Shown here in pieces: positions 31,437 through 43,250 of a DNA stretch of 64,000 nt (its first letter is position 1; every line of letters starts with the position of its first letter). The stretch is from Zeugodacus cucurbitae (lineage: Eukaryota; Arthropoda; Insecta; Diptera; Tephritidae). The position numbers and the translations under genes are program-made. The notes below the pieces were generated by a model that was not told the origin of the DNA, ran no database searches, and saw only the letters and a list, made by a program, of their open reading frames with translations. The stretch spans positions 7,470,501-7,534,500 of the forward strand of contig NC_071672.1 in assembly GCF_028554725.1 (NCBI RefSeq), given 5' to 3'.

Positions 31437-34400
31437 TCTTCTTAATTAGTTTAGAAACAAATAAAAAAATGTCTTGTCTTGTCTTTTCTTGTCTGGCCCT
31501 GTCTTGTCTTGTTTTGTCCTATCTTCTTAATTAATTTAAAAACAAATCAAACACAATTGTCTTGAGTTGTCTTGTATTTTCCTGTCTGGCCTTGTCTTGT
31601 CTTATCTTCTTAATTAATTTAAAAACAAATCAAACACAATTGTCTTGTCTTGTCTTGTATTCTCCTGTTTCGCCTTGTCTTGTCTTATCTTCTTAATTAA
31701 TTTAAAAACAAATCAAACACAATTGTCTTGTTTTGTCTTGTCATGTCTTGTCTTGTCTTGTCTTGTCTTGTCTTGTCTTGTCTTGTCTTGTCTTGTCTTG
31801 TCTTGTCTTGTCTTGTCTTGTCTTCTTAATTAGTTTAGAAACAAATAAAAAAATGTCTTGTCTTGTCTTTTCTTGTCTGGCCCTATCTTGTCTTGTTTTG
31901 TCCTATCTTCTTAATTAATTTAAAAACAAATCAAACACAATTGTCTTGAGTTGTCTTGTATTTTCCTGTCTGGCCTTGTCTTGTCTTATCTTCTTAATTA
32001 ATTTAAAAACAAATCAAACACAATTGTCTTGTCTTGTCTTGTATTTTCCTGTTTCGCCTTGTCTTGTCTTATCTTCTTAATTAATTTAAAAACAAATCAA
32101 ACACAATTGTCTTGTCTTGTCTTGTTTTGTCTTGTCATGACTTGTCATGTCTTGTCTTGTCTTGTCTTGTCCTGTCTTGTCTTCTTAATTAGTTTAGAAA
32201 CAAATAAAAAAACTGTCTTGCCTTGTTTTGTTTTGTCATGTCTTGTCATGTCATGTCTTCTCTTGTTTTGTCTTATCTTCTTAATTAATTTAAAAACAAA
32301 TCAAACACAATTGTCTTGTCTTGTCTTGTATTTTCCAGTCTGGCCTTGTCTTGTCCTGTCTTGTCCTGTCTTGTCTTGTCTTGTCTTGTCTTGTCTTGTC
32401 TTGTCTTGTCTTGCCTTGTCTTGTCTTGTCTTGTCTTGTCTTGTCTTGTCTTGTCTTGTCTTGTCTTGTCTTGTCTTGTCTTGTCTTGTCTTTTCTTGTC
32501 TTGTCTTGTCTTGTCTTGTCCTGTCCTGTCCTGTCTTGTCTTGTCTTGTCTTGTCTTGTCTTGTCTTGTCTTGTCTTGTCTTGTCTTGTCTTGTCTTGTC
32601 TTGTCTTGTCTTGTCTTGTCTTGTCTTGTCTTGTCTTGTCTTGTCTTGTCTTGTCTTGTCTTGTCTTGTCTTGTCTTGTCTTGTCTTGTCTTGTCTTGTC
32701 TTGTCTTGTCTTGTCTTGTCTTGTCTTGTCTTGTCTTGTCTTGTGTTGTCTTGTCTTGTCTTGTCTTGTCTTGTCTTGTCTTGTCTTGCCTTGCCTTGTC
32801 TTGTCTTGTCTTGTCTTGTCTTGTCTTGTCTTGTCTTGTCTTGTCTTGTCTTGTCTTGTCTTGTCTTGTCTTGTCTTGTCTTGTCTTGTCTTGTCTTGTC
32901 TTGTCTTGTCTTGTCTTGTCTTGTCTTGTCTTGTCTTGTCTTGTCTTGTCTTGTCTTGTCTTGTCTTGTCTTGTCTTGTCTTGTCTTGTCTTGTCTTGTC
33001 TTGTCTTGTCTTGTCTTGTCTTGTCTTGTCTTGTCTTGTCTTGTCTTGTCTTGTCTTGTCTTGTCTTGTCTTGTCTTGTCTTGTCTTGTCTTGTCTTGTC
33101 TTGTCTTGTCTTGTCTTGTCTTGTCTTGTCTTGTCTTGTCTTGTCTTGTCTTGTCTTGTCTTGTCTTGTCTTGTCTTGTCTTGTCTTGTCTTGTCTTGTC
33201 TTGTCTTGTCTTGTCTTGTCTTGTCTTGTCTTGTCTTGTCTTGTCTTGTCTTGTCTTGTCTTGTCTTGTCTTGTCTTGTCTTGTCTTGTCTTGTCTTGTC
33301 TTGTCTTGTCTTGTCTTGTCTTGTCTTGTCTTGTCTTGTCTTGTCTTGTCTTGTCTTGTCTTGTCTTGTCTTGTCTTGTCTTGTCTTGTCTTGTCTTGTC
33401 TTGTCTTGTCTTGTCTTGTCTTGTCTTGTCTTGTCTTGTCTTGTCTTGTCTTGTCTTGTCTTGTCTTGTCTTGTCTTGTCTTGTCTTGTCTTGTCTTGTC
33501 TTGTCTTGTCTTCTTAATTAGTTTAGAAACAAATAAAAAAATGTCTTGTCTTGTCTTTTCTTGTCTTGTCTTTTCTTGTCTTGTCTTGTCTTGTCTTGTC
33601 TTGTCTTGTCTTGTCTTGTCTTGTCTTGTCTTGTCTTGTCTTCTTAATTAGTTTAGAAACAAATAAAAAAATGTCTTGTCTTGTCTTTTCTTGTCTGGCC
33701 CTGTCTTGTCTTGTTTTGTCCTATCTTCTTAATTAATTTAAAAACAAATCAAACACAATTGTCTTGAGTTGTCTTGTATTTTCCTGTCTGGCCTTGTCTT
33801 GTCTTATCTTCTTAATTAATTTAAAAACAAATCAAACACAATTGTCTTGTCTTGTCTTGTATTTTCCTGTTTCGCCTTGTCTTGTCTTATCTTCTTAATT
33901 AATTTAAAAACAAATCAAACACAATTGTCTTGTTTTGTCTTGTCATGTCTTGTCTTGTCTTGTCTTGTCTTGTCTTGTCTTGTCTTGTCTTGTCTTGTCT
34001 TGTCTTGTCTTGTCTTGTCTTGTCTTGTCTTGTCTTCTTAATTAGTTTAGAAACAAATAAAAAAATGTCTTGTCTTGTCTTTTCTTGTCTGGCCCTGTCT
34101 TGTCTTGTTTTGTCCTATCTTCTTAATTAATTTAAAAACAAATCAAACACAATTGTCTTGAGTTGTCTTGTATTTTCCTGTCTGGCCTTGTCTTGTCTTA
34201 TCTTCTTAATTAATTTAAAAACAAATCAAACACAATTGTCTTGTCTTGTCTTGTATTTTCCTGTTTCGCCTTGTCTTGTCTTATCTTCTTAATTAATTTA
34301 AAAACAAATCAAACACAATTGTCTTGTCTTGTCTTGTTTTGTCTTGTCATGACTTGTCATGTCTTGTCTTGTCTTGTCTTGTCCTGTCTTGTCTTCTTAA

Positions 34401-34690
34401 TTAGTTTAGAAACAAATAAAAAAACTGTCTTGCCTTGTTTTGTTTTGTCATGTCTTGTCATGTCATGTCTTCTCTTGCTTTGTCTTATCTTCTTAATTAA
34501 TTTAAAAACAAATCAAACACAATTGTCTTGTCTTGTCTTGTATTTTCCAGTCTGGCCTTGTCTTGTCCTGTCTTGTCCTGTCTTGTCTTGTCTTGTCTTG
34601 TCTTGTCTTGTCTTGTCTTGCCTTGTCTTGTCTTGTCTTGTCTTGTCTTTTCGTGTCTTGTCTTTTCTTGTCTGGTCTTGTCTTGTCTTG
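31437..34690. repeat. Type III higher-order unit, copy 1
   Basis: Characterised by B with a seven-A run, TCTGGCCCTG, a GTCCTATC border, TTGAGTTG-D, and an F block with TCATGACTTG (about 32136, 34346). The CTGTCTTGCC form of B lies near 32213 and 34425. It aligns with 34951-38020 at a displacement of 3514-3519 before the long array and 3334 after it. Confidence 0.92.
32795..33512. repeat. Pure TCTTG array, 718 bp
   Basis: Perfect pentamers after a CCTTG doublet; third longest pure array. Its counterpart in copy 2 (36319-36846) is 190 bp, or 38 pentamers, shorter, which explains the change in copy displacement. Confidence 0.96.
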
Positions 34691-34950
34691 TCTTGTCTTG
34701 TCTTGTCTTGTCTTGTCTTGTCTTGTCTTGTCTTGTCTTGTCTTGTCTTGTCTTGTCTTGTCTTGTCTTGTCTTGTCTTGTCTTGTCTTGTCTTGTCTTG
34801 TCTTGTCTTGTCTTGTCTTGTCTTGTCTTGTCTTGTCTTGTCTTGTCTTGTCTTGTCTTGTCTTGTCTTGTCTTGTCTTTTCTTGTCTTGTCTTTTCTTG
34901 TCTTGTCTTGTCTTGTCTTGTCTTGTCTTGTCTTGTCTTGTCTTGTCTTG
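34691..34950. repeat. Array joining the two type III copies
   Basis: About 190 bp of pure pentamers, then two TCTTT units and more pentamers up to the B element at 34951. The TCTTT pair resembles the one that normally follows B near 33557 and 33572, but here the B itself is missing, consistent with an unequal exchange at this point (inference). Confidence 0.85.
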
Positions 34951-37900
34951 TCTTCTTAATTAGTTTAGAAACAAATAAAAAAATGTCTTGTCTTGTCTTT
35001 TCTTGTCTGGCCCTGTCTTGTCTTGTTTTGTCCTATCTTCTTAATTAATTTAAAAACAAATCAAACACAATTGTCTTGAGTTGTCTTGTATTTTCCTGTC
35101 TGGCCTTGTCTTGTCTTATCTTCTTAATTAATTTAAAAACAAATCAAACACAATTGTCTTGTCTTGTCTTGTATTTTCCTGTTTCGCCTTGTCTTGTCTT
35201 ATCTTCTTAATTAATTTAAAAACAAATCAAACACAATTGTCTTGTTTTGTCTTGTCATGTCTTGTCTTGTCTTGTCTTGTCTTGTCTTGTCTTGTCTTGT
35301 CTTGTCTTGTCTTGTCTTGTCTTGTCTTGTCTTGTCTTGTCTTCTTAATTAGTTTAGAAACAAATAAAAAAATGTCTTGTCTTGTCTTTTCTTGTCTGGC
35401 CCTGTCTTGTCTTGTTTTGTCCTATCTTCTTAATTAATTTAAAAACAAATCAAACACAATTGTCTTGAGTTGTCTTGTATTTTCCTGTCTGGCCTTGTCT
35501 TGTCTTATCTTCTTAATTAATTTAAAAACAAATCAAACACAATTGTCTTGTCTTGTCTTGTATTTTCCTGTTTCGCCTTGTCTTGTCTTATCTTCTTAAT
35601 TAATTTAAAAACAAATCAAACACAATTGTCTTGTCTTGTCTTGTTTTGTCTTGTCATGACTTGTCATGTCTTGTCTTGTCTTGTCTTGTCCTGTCTTGTC
35701 TTCTTAATTAGTTTAGAAACAAATAAAAAAACTGTCTTGCCTTGTTTTGTTTTGTCATGTCTTGTCATGTCATGTCTTCTCTTGTTTTGTCTTATCTTCT
35801 TAATTAATTTAAAAACAAATCAAACACAATTGTCTTGTCTTGTCTTGTATTTTCCAGTCTGGCCTTGTCTTGTCCTGTCTTGTCCTGTCTTGTCTTGTCT
35901 TGTCTTGTCTTGTCTTGTCTTGTCTTGTCTTGCCTTGTCTTGTCTTGTCTTGTCTTGTCTTGTCTTGTCTTGTCTTGTCTTGTCTTGTCTTGTCTTGTCT
36001 TGTCTTGTCTTTTCTTGTCTTGTCTTGTCTTGTCTTGTCTTGTCCTGTCCTGTCCTGTCTTGTCTTGTCTTGTCTTGTCTTGTCTTGTCTTGTCTTGTCT
36101 TGTCTTGTCTTGTCTTGTCTTGTCTTGTCTTGTCTTGTCTTGTCTTGTCTTGTCTTGTCTTGTCTTGTCTTGTCTTGTCTTGTCTTGTCTTGTCTTGTCT
36201 TGTCTTGTCTTGTCTTGTCTTGTCTTGTCTTGTCTTGTCTTGTCTTGTCTTGTCTTGTCTTGTCTTGTCTTGTCTTGTCTTGTCTTGTCTTGTCTTGTCT
36301 TGTCTTGTCTTGCCTTGCCTTGTCTTGTCTTGTCTTGTCTTGTCTTGTCTTGTCTTGTCTTGTCTTGTCTTGTCTTGTCTTGTCTTGTCTTGTCTTGTCT
36401 TGTCTTGTCTTGTCTTGTCTTGTCTTGTCTTGTCTTGTCTTGTCTTGTCTTGTCTTGTCTTGTCTTGTCTTGTCTTGTCTTGTCTTGTCTTGTCTTGTCT
36501 TGTCTTGTCTTGTCTTGTCTTGTCTTGTCTTGTCTTGTCTTGTCTTGTCTTGTCTTGTCTTGTCTTGTCTTGTCTTGTCTTGTCTTGTCTTGTCTTGTCT
36601 TGTCTTGTCTTGTCTTGTCTTGTCTTGTCTTGTCTTGTCTTGTCTTGTCTTGTCTTGTCTTGTCTTGTCTTGTCTTGTCTTGTCTTGTCTTGTCTTGTCT
36701 TGTCTTGTCTTGTCTTGTCTTGTCTTGTCTTGTCTTGTCTTGTCTTGTCTTGTCTTGTCTTGTCTTGTCTTGTCTTGTCTTGTCTTGTCTTGTCTTGTCT
36801 TGTCTTGTCTTGTCTTGTCTTGTCTTGTCTTGTCTTGTCTTGTCTTCTTAATTAGTTTAGAAACAAATAAAAAAATGTCTTGTCTTGTCTTTTCTTGTCT
36901 TGTCTTTTCTTGTCTTGTCTTGTCTTGTCTTGTCTTGTCTTGTCTTGTCTTGTCTTGTCTTGTCTTGTCTTGTCTTCTTAATTAGTTTAGAAACAAATAA
37001 AAAAATGTCTTGTCTTGTCTTTTCTTGTCTGGCCCTGTCTTGTCTTGTTTTGTCCTATCTTCTTAATTAATTTAAAAACAAATCAAACACAATTGTCTTG
37101 AGTTGTCTTGTATTTTCCTGTCTGGCCTTGTCTTGTCTTATCTTCTTAATTAATTTAAAAACAAATCAAACACAATTGTCTTGTCTTGTCTTGTATTTTC
37201 CTGTTTCGCCTTGTCTTGTCTTATCTTCTTAATTAATTTAAAAACAAATCAAACACAATTGTCTTGTTTTGTCTTGTCATGTCTTGTCTTGTCTTGTCTT
37301 GTCTTGTCTTGTCTTGTCTTGTCTTGTCTTGTCTTGTCTTGTCTTGTCTTGTCTTGTCTTGTCTTGTCTTCTTAATTAGTTTAGAAACAAATAAAAAAAT
37401 GTCTTGTCTTGTCTTTTCTTGTCTGGCCCTGTCTTGTCTTGTTTTGTCCTATCTTCTTAATTAATTTAAAAACAAATCAAACACAATTGTCTTGAGTTGT
37501 CTTGTATTTTCCTGTCTGGCCTTGTCTTGTCTTATCTTCTTAATTAATTTAAAAACAAATCAAACACAATTGTCTTGTCTTGTCTTGTATTTTCCTGTTT
37601 CGCCTTGTCTTGTCTTATCTTCTTAATTAATTTAAAAACAAATCAAACACAATTGTCTTGTCTTGTCTTGTTTTGTCTTGTCATGACTTGTCATGTCTTG
37701 TCTTGTCTTGTCTTGTCCTGTCTTGTCTTCTTAATTAGTTTAGAAACAAATAAAAAAACTGTCTTGCCTTGTTTTGTTTTGTCATGTCTTGTCATGTCAT
37801 GTCTTCTCTTGTTTTGTCTTATCTTCTTAATTAATTTAAAAACAAATCAAACACAATTGTCTTGTCTTGTCTTGTATTTTCCAGTCTGGCCTTGTCTTGT

Positions 37901-38020
37901 CCTGTCTTGTCCTGTCTTGTCTTGTCTTGTCTTGTCTTGTCTTGTCTTGTCTTGTCTTGCCTTGTCTTGTCTTGTCTTGTCTTGTCTTTTCGTGTCTTGT
38001 CTTTTCTTGTCTGGTCTTGT
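34951..38020. repeat. Type III higher-order unit, copy 2
   Basis: Repeats copy 1 element for element, including TCATGACTTG near 35654 and 37681 and TCTGGCCCTG near 35398, 37032 and 37425. It lacks copy 1's private GTGTT unit (about 32743), TTGCTTTG (about 34478) and GGCCCTATC (about 31880). Confidence 0.92.
36319..36846. repeat. Pure TCTTG array, 528 bp
   Basis: Shorter counterpart of 32795-33512, with the same CCTTG doublet at its left and the same B element at its right. Confidence 0.95.
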
Positions 38021-38596
38021 CTTGTCTTGTCTTGTCTTGTCTTGTCTTATCTTCTTAATTAATTTAAAAGCAAATCAAACATAATAGTCCTGTCTGGCCT
38101 TGTCTTGTCTTATCTTCTTAATTAATTTAAAAACAAATCAAACACAATTGTCTTGTCTTGTCCTGTCTTGTCTTGTCTTGTCTTGTCTTGTCTTGTCTTG
38201 TCTTGTCTTGTCTTGTCTTGTCTTGTCTTGTCTTGTCTTGTCTTGTCTTGTCTTGTTTTGTCTTGTCTTGTCTTGTCTTGTCTTGTCTTGTCTTGTCTTG
38301 TCTTGTCTTGTCTTGTCTTGTCTTGTCTTGTCTTGTCTTGTCTTGTCTTGTCTTGTCTTGTCTTGTCTTGCCTTGTCTTGTCTTGCCTTGCCTTGTCTTG
38401 TCTTGTCTTGTCTTGTCTTGTCTTGTCTTGTCTTGTCTTGTCTTGTCTTGTCTTGTCTTGTCTTGTCTTGTCTTGTCTTGTCTTGTCTTGACTTGTCTTG
38501 TCTTGTCTTGTCTTGTCTTGTCTTGTCTTGTCTTGTCTTGTCTTGTCTTGTCTTGTCTTGTCTTGTCTTGCCTTGTCTTGCCTTGTCTTGTCTTGC

Positions 38597-39084
38597 CTTG
38601 TCTTGTCTTGTCTTGTCTTGTCTTGTCTTGTCTTGTCTTGTCTTGTCTTGTCTTGTCTTGTCTTGTCTTGTCTTGTCTTGTCTTGTCTTGTCTTGTCTTG
38701 TCTTGTCTTGTCTTGTCTTGTCTTGTCTTGTCTTGTCTTGTCTTGTCTTGTCTTGTCTTGTCTTGTCTTGTCTTGTCTTGTCTTGTCTTGTCTTGTCTTG
38801 TCTTGTCTTGTCTTGTCTTGTCTTGTCTTGTCTTGTCTTGTCTTGTCTTGTCTTGTCTTGTCTTGTCTTGTCTTGTCTTGTCTTGTCTTGTCTTGTCTTG
38901 TCTTGTCTTGTCTTGTCTTGTCTTGTCTTGTCTTGTCTTGTCTTGTCTTGTCTTGTCTTGTCTTGTCTTGTCTTGTCTTGTCTTGTCTTGTCTTGTCTTG
39001 TCTTGTCTTGTCTTGTCTTGTCTTGTCTTGTCTTGTCTTGTCTTGTCTTGTCTTGTCTTGTCTTGTCTTGTCTTGTCTTGTCTT
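38597..39084. repeat. Pure TCTTG array, about 488 bp
   Basis: Perfect pentamers between a CCTTG cluster and a B element. Confidence 0.94.
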
Positions 39085-39928
39085 CTTAATTAGTTTAGAA
39101 ACAAATAAAAAAAATGTCTTGTCTTGTCTTTTCTTGTCTTGTCTTTTCTTGTCTGGCCTTGTCTTGTCTTGTTTTGTCCTATCTTCTTAATTAATTCAAA
39201 AACAAATCAAACACAATTGTCTTGAGTTGTCTTGTATTTTCCTGTCTGGCCTTGTCTTGTCTTATCTTCTTAATTAATTTAAAAACAAATCAAACACAAT
39301 TGTCTTGTCTTGTCTTGTATTTTCCTGTTTCGCCTTGTCTTGTCTTATCTTCTTAATTAATTTAAAAACAAATCAAACACAATTGTCTTGTCTTGTCTTG
39401 TTTTGTCTTGTCATGTCTTGTCATGTCTTGTCTTGTCTTGTCTTGTCCTGTCTTGTCTTCTTAATTAGTTTAGAAACAAATAAAAAAACTGTCTTGCCTT
39501 GTTTTGTCATGTCTTGTCATGTCATGTCTTCTCTTGTTTTGTCTTATCTTCTTAATTAATTTAAAAACAAATCAAACACAATTGTCTTGTCTTGTCTTGT
39601 ATTTTCCAGTCTGGCCTTGTCTTGTCCTGTCTTGTCTTGTCTTGTCTTGTCTTGTCTTGTCTTGTCTTGTCTTGTCTTGTCTTGTCTTGCCTTGTCTTGT
39701 CTTGTCTTGTCTTGTCTTTTCGTGTCTTGTCTTTTCTTGTCTGGTCTTGTCTTGTCTTGTCTTGTCTTGTCTTTTCGTGTCTTGTCTTTTCTTGTCTGGT
39801 CTTGTCTTGTCTTATCTTCTTAATTAATTTAAAAGCAAATCGAACATAATAGTCCTGTCTGGCCTTGTCTTGTCTTATCTTCTTAATTAATTTAAAAACA
39901 AATCAAACACAATTGTCTTGTCTTGTCC

Positions 39929-40325
39929 TGTCTTGTCTTGTCTTGTCTTGTCTTGTCTTGTCTTGTCTTGTCTTGTCTTGTCTTGTCTTGTCTTGTCTTG
40001 TCTTGTCTTGTCTTGTCTTGTCTTGTCTTGTCTTGTCTTGTCTTGTCTTGTCTTGTCTTGTCTTGTCTTGTCTTGTCTTGTCTTGTCTTGTCTTGTCTTG
40101 TCTTGTCTTGTCTTGTCTTGTCTTGTCTTGTCTTGTCTTGTCTTGTCTTGTCTTGTCTTGTCTTGTCTTGTCTTGTCTTGTCTTGTCTTGTCTTGTCTTG
40201 TCTTGTCTTGTCTTGTCTTGTCTTGTCTTGTCTTGTCTTGTCTTGTCTTGTCTTGTCTTGTCTTGTCTTGTCTTGTCTTGTCTTGTCTTGTCTTGTCTTG
40301 TCTTGTCTTGTCTTGTCTTGTCTTG
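39929..40325. repeat. Pure TCTTG array, about 397 bp
   Basis: Perfect pentamers from a TCCTG unit to a TTGAC unit. The other side of the CCTTG cluster (40387-40644) is also pure and ends in B. Confidence 0.94.
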
Positions 40326-40650
40326 ACTTGTCTTGTCTTGTCTTGTCTTGTCTTGCCTTGTCTTGTCTTGTCTTGCCTTGTCTTGCCTTGTCTTGTCTTG
40401 TCTTGTCTTGTCTTGTCTTGTCTTGTCTTGTCTTGTCTTGTCTTGTCTTGTCTTGTCTTGTCTTGTCTTGTCTTGTCTTGTCTTGTCTTGTCTTGTCTTG
40501 TCTTGTCTTGTCTTGTCTTGTCTTGTCTTGTCTTGTCTTGTCTTGTCTTGTCTTGTCTTGTCTTGTCTTGTCTTGTCTTGTCTTGTCTTGTCTTGTCTTG
40601 TCTTGTCTTGTCTTGTCTTGTCTTGTCTTGTCTTGTCTTGTCTTCTTAAT

Positions 40651-41856
40651 TAGTTTAGAAACAAATAAAAAAAATGTCTTGTCTTTTCTTGTCTTGTCTT
40701 TTCTTGTCTGGCCTTGTCTTGTCTTGTTTTGTCCTATCTTCTTAATCAATTTAAAAACAAATCAAACACAATTGTCTTGAGTTGTCTTGTATTTTCCTGT
40801 CTGGCCTTGTCTTGTCTTATCTTCTTAATTAATTTAAAAACAAATCAAACACAATTGTCTTGTCTTGTCCTGTCTTGTCTTGTCTTGTCTTGTCTTGTCC
40901 TGTCCTGCCCTGTCTTGTCTTGTCTTGTCTTGTCTTGTCTTGTCTTGTCTTGTCTTGCCTTGTCTTGTCTTGTCTTGTCTTGTCTTGCCTTGTCTTGTCT
41001 TGTCTTGTCTTGTCTTGTCTTGTCTTGTCTTGTCTTGTCTTGTCTTGTCTTGTCTTGTCTTGTCTTGTCTTGTCTTGTCTTGTCTTGTCTTGTCTTGTCT
41101 TGTCTTGTCTTGTCTTGTCTTGTCTTGTCTTGTCTTGTCTTGTCTTGTCTTGTCTTGTCTTGTCTTGTCTTGTCTTGTCTTGTCTTGTCTTGTCTTGTCT
41201 TGTCTTGTCTTGTCTTGTCTTGTCTTGTCTTGTCTTGTCTTGTCTTGTCTTGCCTTGTCTTGTCTTGTCTTGTCTTGTCTTGTCTTGTCTTGTCTTGTCT
41301 TGTCTTGTCTTGTCTTGTCTTGACTTGTCTTGTCTTGTCTTGTCTTGTCTTGTCTTGTCTTGTCTTGTCTTGTCTTGTCTTGTCTTGTCTTGTCTTGCCT
41401 TGCCTTGTCTTGCCTTGTCTTGTCTTGTCTTGCCTTGTCTTGTCTTGTCTTGTCTTGTCTTGTCTTGTCTTGTCTTGTCTTGTCTTGTCTTGTCTTGTCT
41501 TGTCTTGTCTTGTCTTGTCTTGTCTTGTCTTGTCTTGTCTTGTCTTGTCTTGTCTTGTCTTGTCTTGTCTTGTCTTGTCTTGTCTTGTCTTGTCTTGTCT
41601 TGTCTTGTCTTGTCTTGTCTTGTCTTGTCTTGTCTTGTCTTGTCTTGTCTTGTCTTGTCTTGTCTTGTCTTGTCTTGTCTTGTCTTGTCTTGTCTTGTCT
41701 TGTCTTGTCTTGTCTTGTCTTGTCTTGTCTTGTCTTGTCTTGTCTTGTCTTGTCTTGTCTTGTCTTGTCTTGTCTTGTCTTGTCTTGTCTTGTCTTGTCT
41801 TGTCTTGTCTTGTCTTGTCTTGTCTTGTCTTGTCTTGTCTTGTCTTGTCTTGTCTT
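40651..41856. repeat. TTAATCAA-type A element and long array with CCTTG clusters
   Basis: The A element near 40741 has TTAATCAA, breaking the palindrome; the same change marks copies near 44464, 45045, 47669 and 51385. A TCCTGTCCTGCCCTG variant cluster near 40896-40911 follows, then CCTTG units near 40957, 40987 and 41252, TTGAC near 41322 and CCTTG units near 41397-41433. Pure pentamers run from 41434 to 41856. Confidence 0.9.
41434..41856. repeat. Pure TCTTG array, about 423 bp
   Basis: Perfect pentamers between CCTTG units and a B element. Confidence 0.94.
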
Positions 41857-43250
41857 CTTAATTAGTTTAGAAACAAATAAAAAAAATGTCTTGTCTTGTC
41901 TTTTCTTGTCTTGTCTTTTCTTGTCTGGCCTTGTCTTGTCTTGTTTTGTCCTATCTTCTTAATTAATTCAAAAACAAATCAAGCACAATTGTCTTGAGTT
42001 GTCTTGTATTTTCCTGTCTGGCCTTGTCTTGTCTTATCTTCTTAATTAATTTAAAAACAAATCAAACACAATTGTCTTGTCTTGTCTTGTATTTTCCTGT
42101 TTCGCCTTGTCTTGTCTTATCTTCTTAATTAATTTAAAAACAAATCAAACACAATTGTCTTGTCTTGTCTTGTTTTGTCTTGTCATGTCTTGTCATGTCT
42201 TGTCTTGTCTTGTCTTGTCTTGTCTTGTCTTGTCTTGTCTTGTCTTGTCTTGTCTTGTCTTGTCTTGTCTTGTCTTGTCTTGTCTTGTCTTGTCTTGTCT
42301 TGTCTTGTCTTGTCTTGTCTTGTCTTGTCTTGTCTTGTCTTGTCTTGTCTTGTCTTGTCTTGTCTTGTCTTGTCTTGTCTTGTCTTGTCTTGTCTTGTCT
42401 TGTCTTGTCTTGTCTTGTCTTGTCTTGTCTTGTCTTGTCTTGTCTTGTCTTGTCTTGTCTTGTCTTGTCTTGTCTTGTCTTGTCTTGTCTTGTCTTGTCT
42501 TGTCTTGTCTTGTCTTCTTAATTAGTTTAGAAACAAATAAAAAAAATGTCTTGTCTTGTCTTTTCTTGTCTTGTCTTTTCTTGTCTGGCCTTGTCTTGTC
42601 TTGTTTTGTCCTATCTTCTTAATTAATTCAAAAACAAATCAAGCACAATTGTCTTGAGTTGTCTTGTATTTTCCTGTCTGGCCTTGTCTTGTCTTATCTT
42701 CTTAATTAATTTAAAAACAAATCAAACACAATTGTCTTGTCTTGTCTTGTATTTTCCTGTTTCGCCTTGTCTTGTCTTATCTTCTTAATTAATTTAAAAA
42801 CAAATCAAACACAATTGTCTTGTCTTGTCTTGTTTTGTCTTGTCATGTCTTGTCATGTCTTGTCTTGTCTTGTCTTGTCTTGTCTTGTCTTGTCTTGTCT
42901 TGTCTTGTCTTGTCTTGTCTTGTCTTGTCTTCTTAATTAGTTTAGAAACAAATAAAAAAAATGTCTTGTCTTGTCTTTTCTTGTCTTGTCTTTTCTTGTC
43001 TGGCCTTGTCTTGTCTTGTTTTGTCCTATCTTCTTAATTAATTCAAAAACAAATCAAACACAATTGTCTTGAGTTGTCTTGTATTTTCCTGTCTGGCCTT
43101 GTCTTGTCTTATCTTCTTAATTAATTTAAAAACAAATCAAACACAATTGTCTTGTCTTGTCTTGTATTTTCCTGTTTCGCCTTGTCTTGTCTTATCTTCT
43201 TAATTAATTTAAAAACAAATCAAACACAATTGTCTTGTCTTGTCTTGTTT
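41853..43250. repeat. Three tandem B-to-F units (660 and 415 bp apart)
   Basis: B-TCTTT-TCTTT-TCTGGCC-A(TTCAAAAAC)-TTGAGTTG D-A-D(TTTCGCC)-A-F is repeated three times. Displacements of 660 and 415 bp differ by 245 bp, exactly the difference between the arrays 42196-42516 (321 bp) and about 42856-42931 (76 bp). The first two share the CAAGCAC change in the A element (about 41982, 42642). Confidence 0.92.
42196..42516. repeat. Pure TCTTG array, 321 bp
   Basis: Starts directly after the TCATG units of an F block, without the usual B, and ends in B. Confidence 0.93.

Larger units (their letters stand above)
38021..40650. repeat. Type II units, second series (part 1)
   Basis: C-A-array with CCTTG clusters and a TTGAC near 38490, a long pure array to 39084, then B and the full type II order again, with a C near 39839 carrying AAATCGAAC. 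One B-F cassette near 39490 lacks a TTTTG unit. The following array has TTGAC near 40325 and CCTTG units to about 40386. No gene. Confidence 0.87.

Noticed and set aside
32029..33651. 540-residue + strand open frame, the longest in the window
   Set aside because: It is pentamer array plus spacer, encoding only SCLVL repeats and the peptides of A and B spacers. Overlapping frames on the same strand are equally open, length follows array length, and the ATG comes from a TCATG-like or spacer border. No codon bias or domain is present.
39892..40749. 285-residue - strand open frame of TRQDK repeats
   Set aside because: The reverse complement of a pure array is also stop-free in all frames. The start and end are set by spacers, so there is no independent evidence for a gene.
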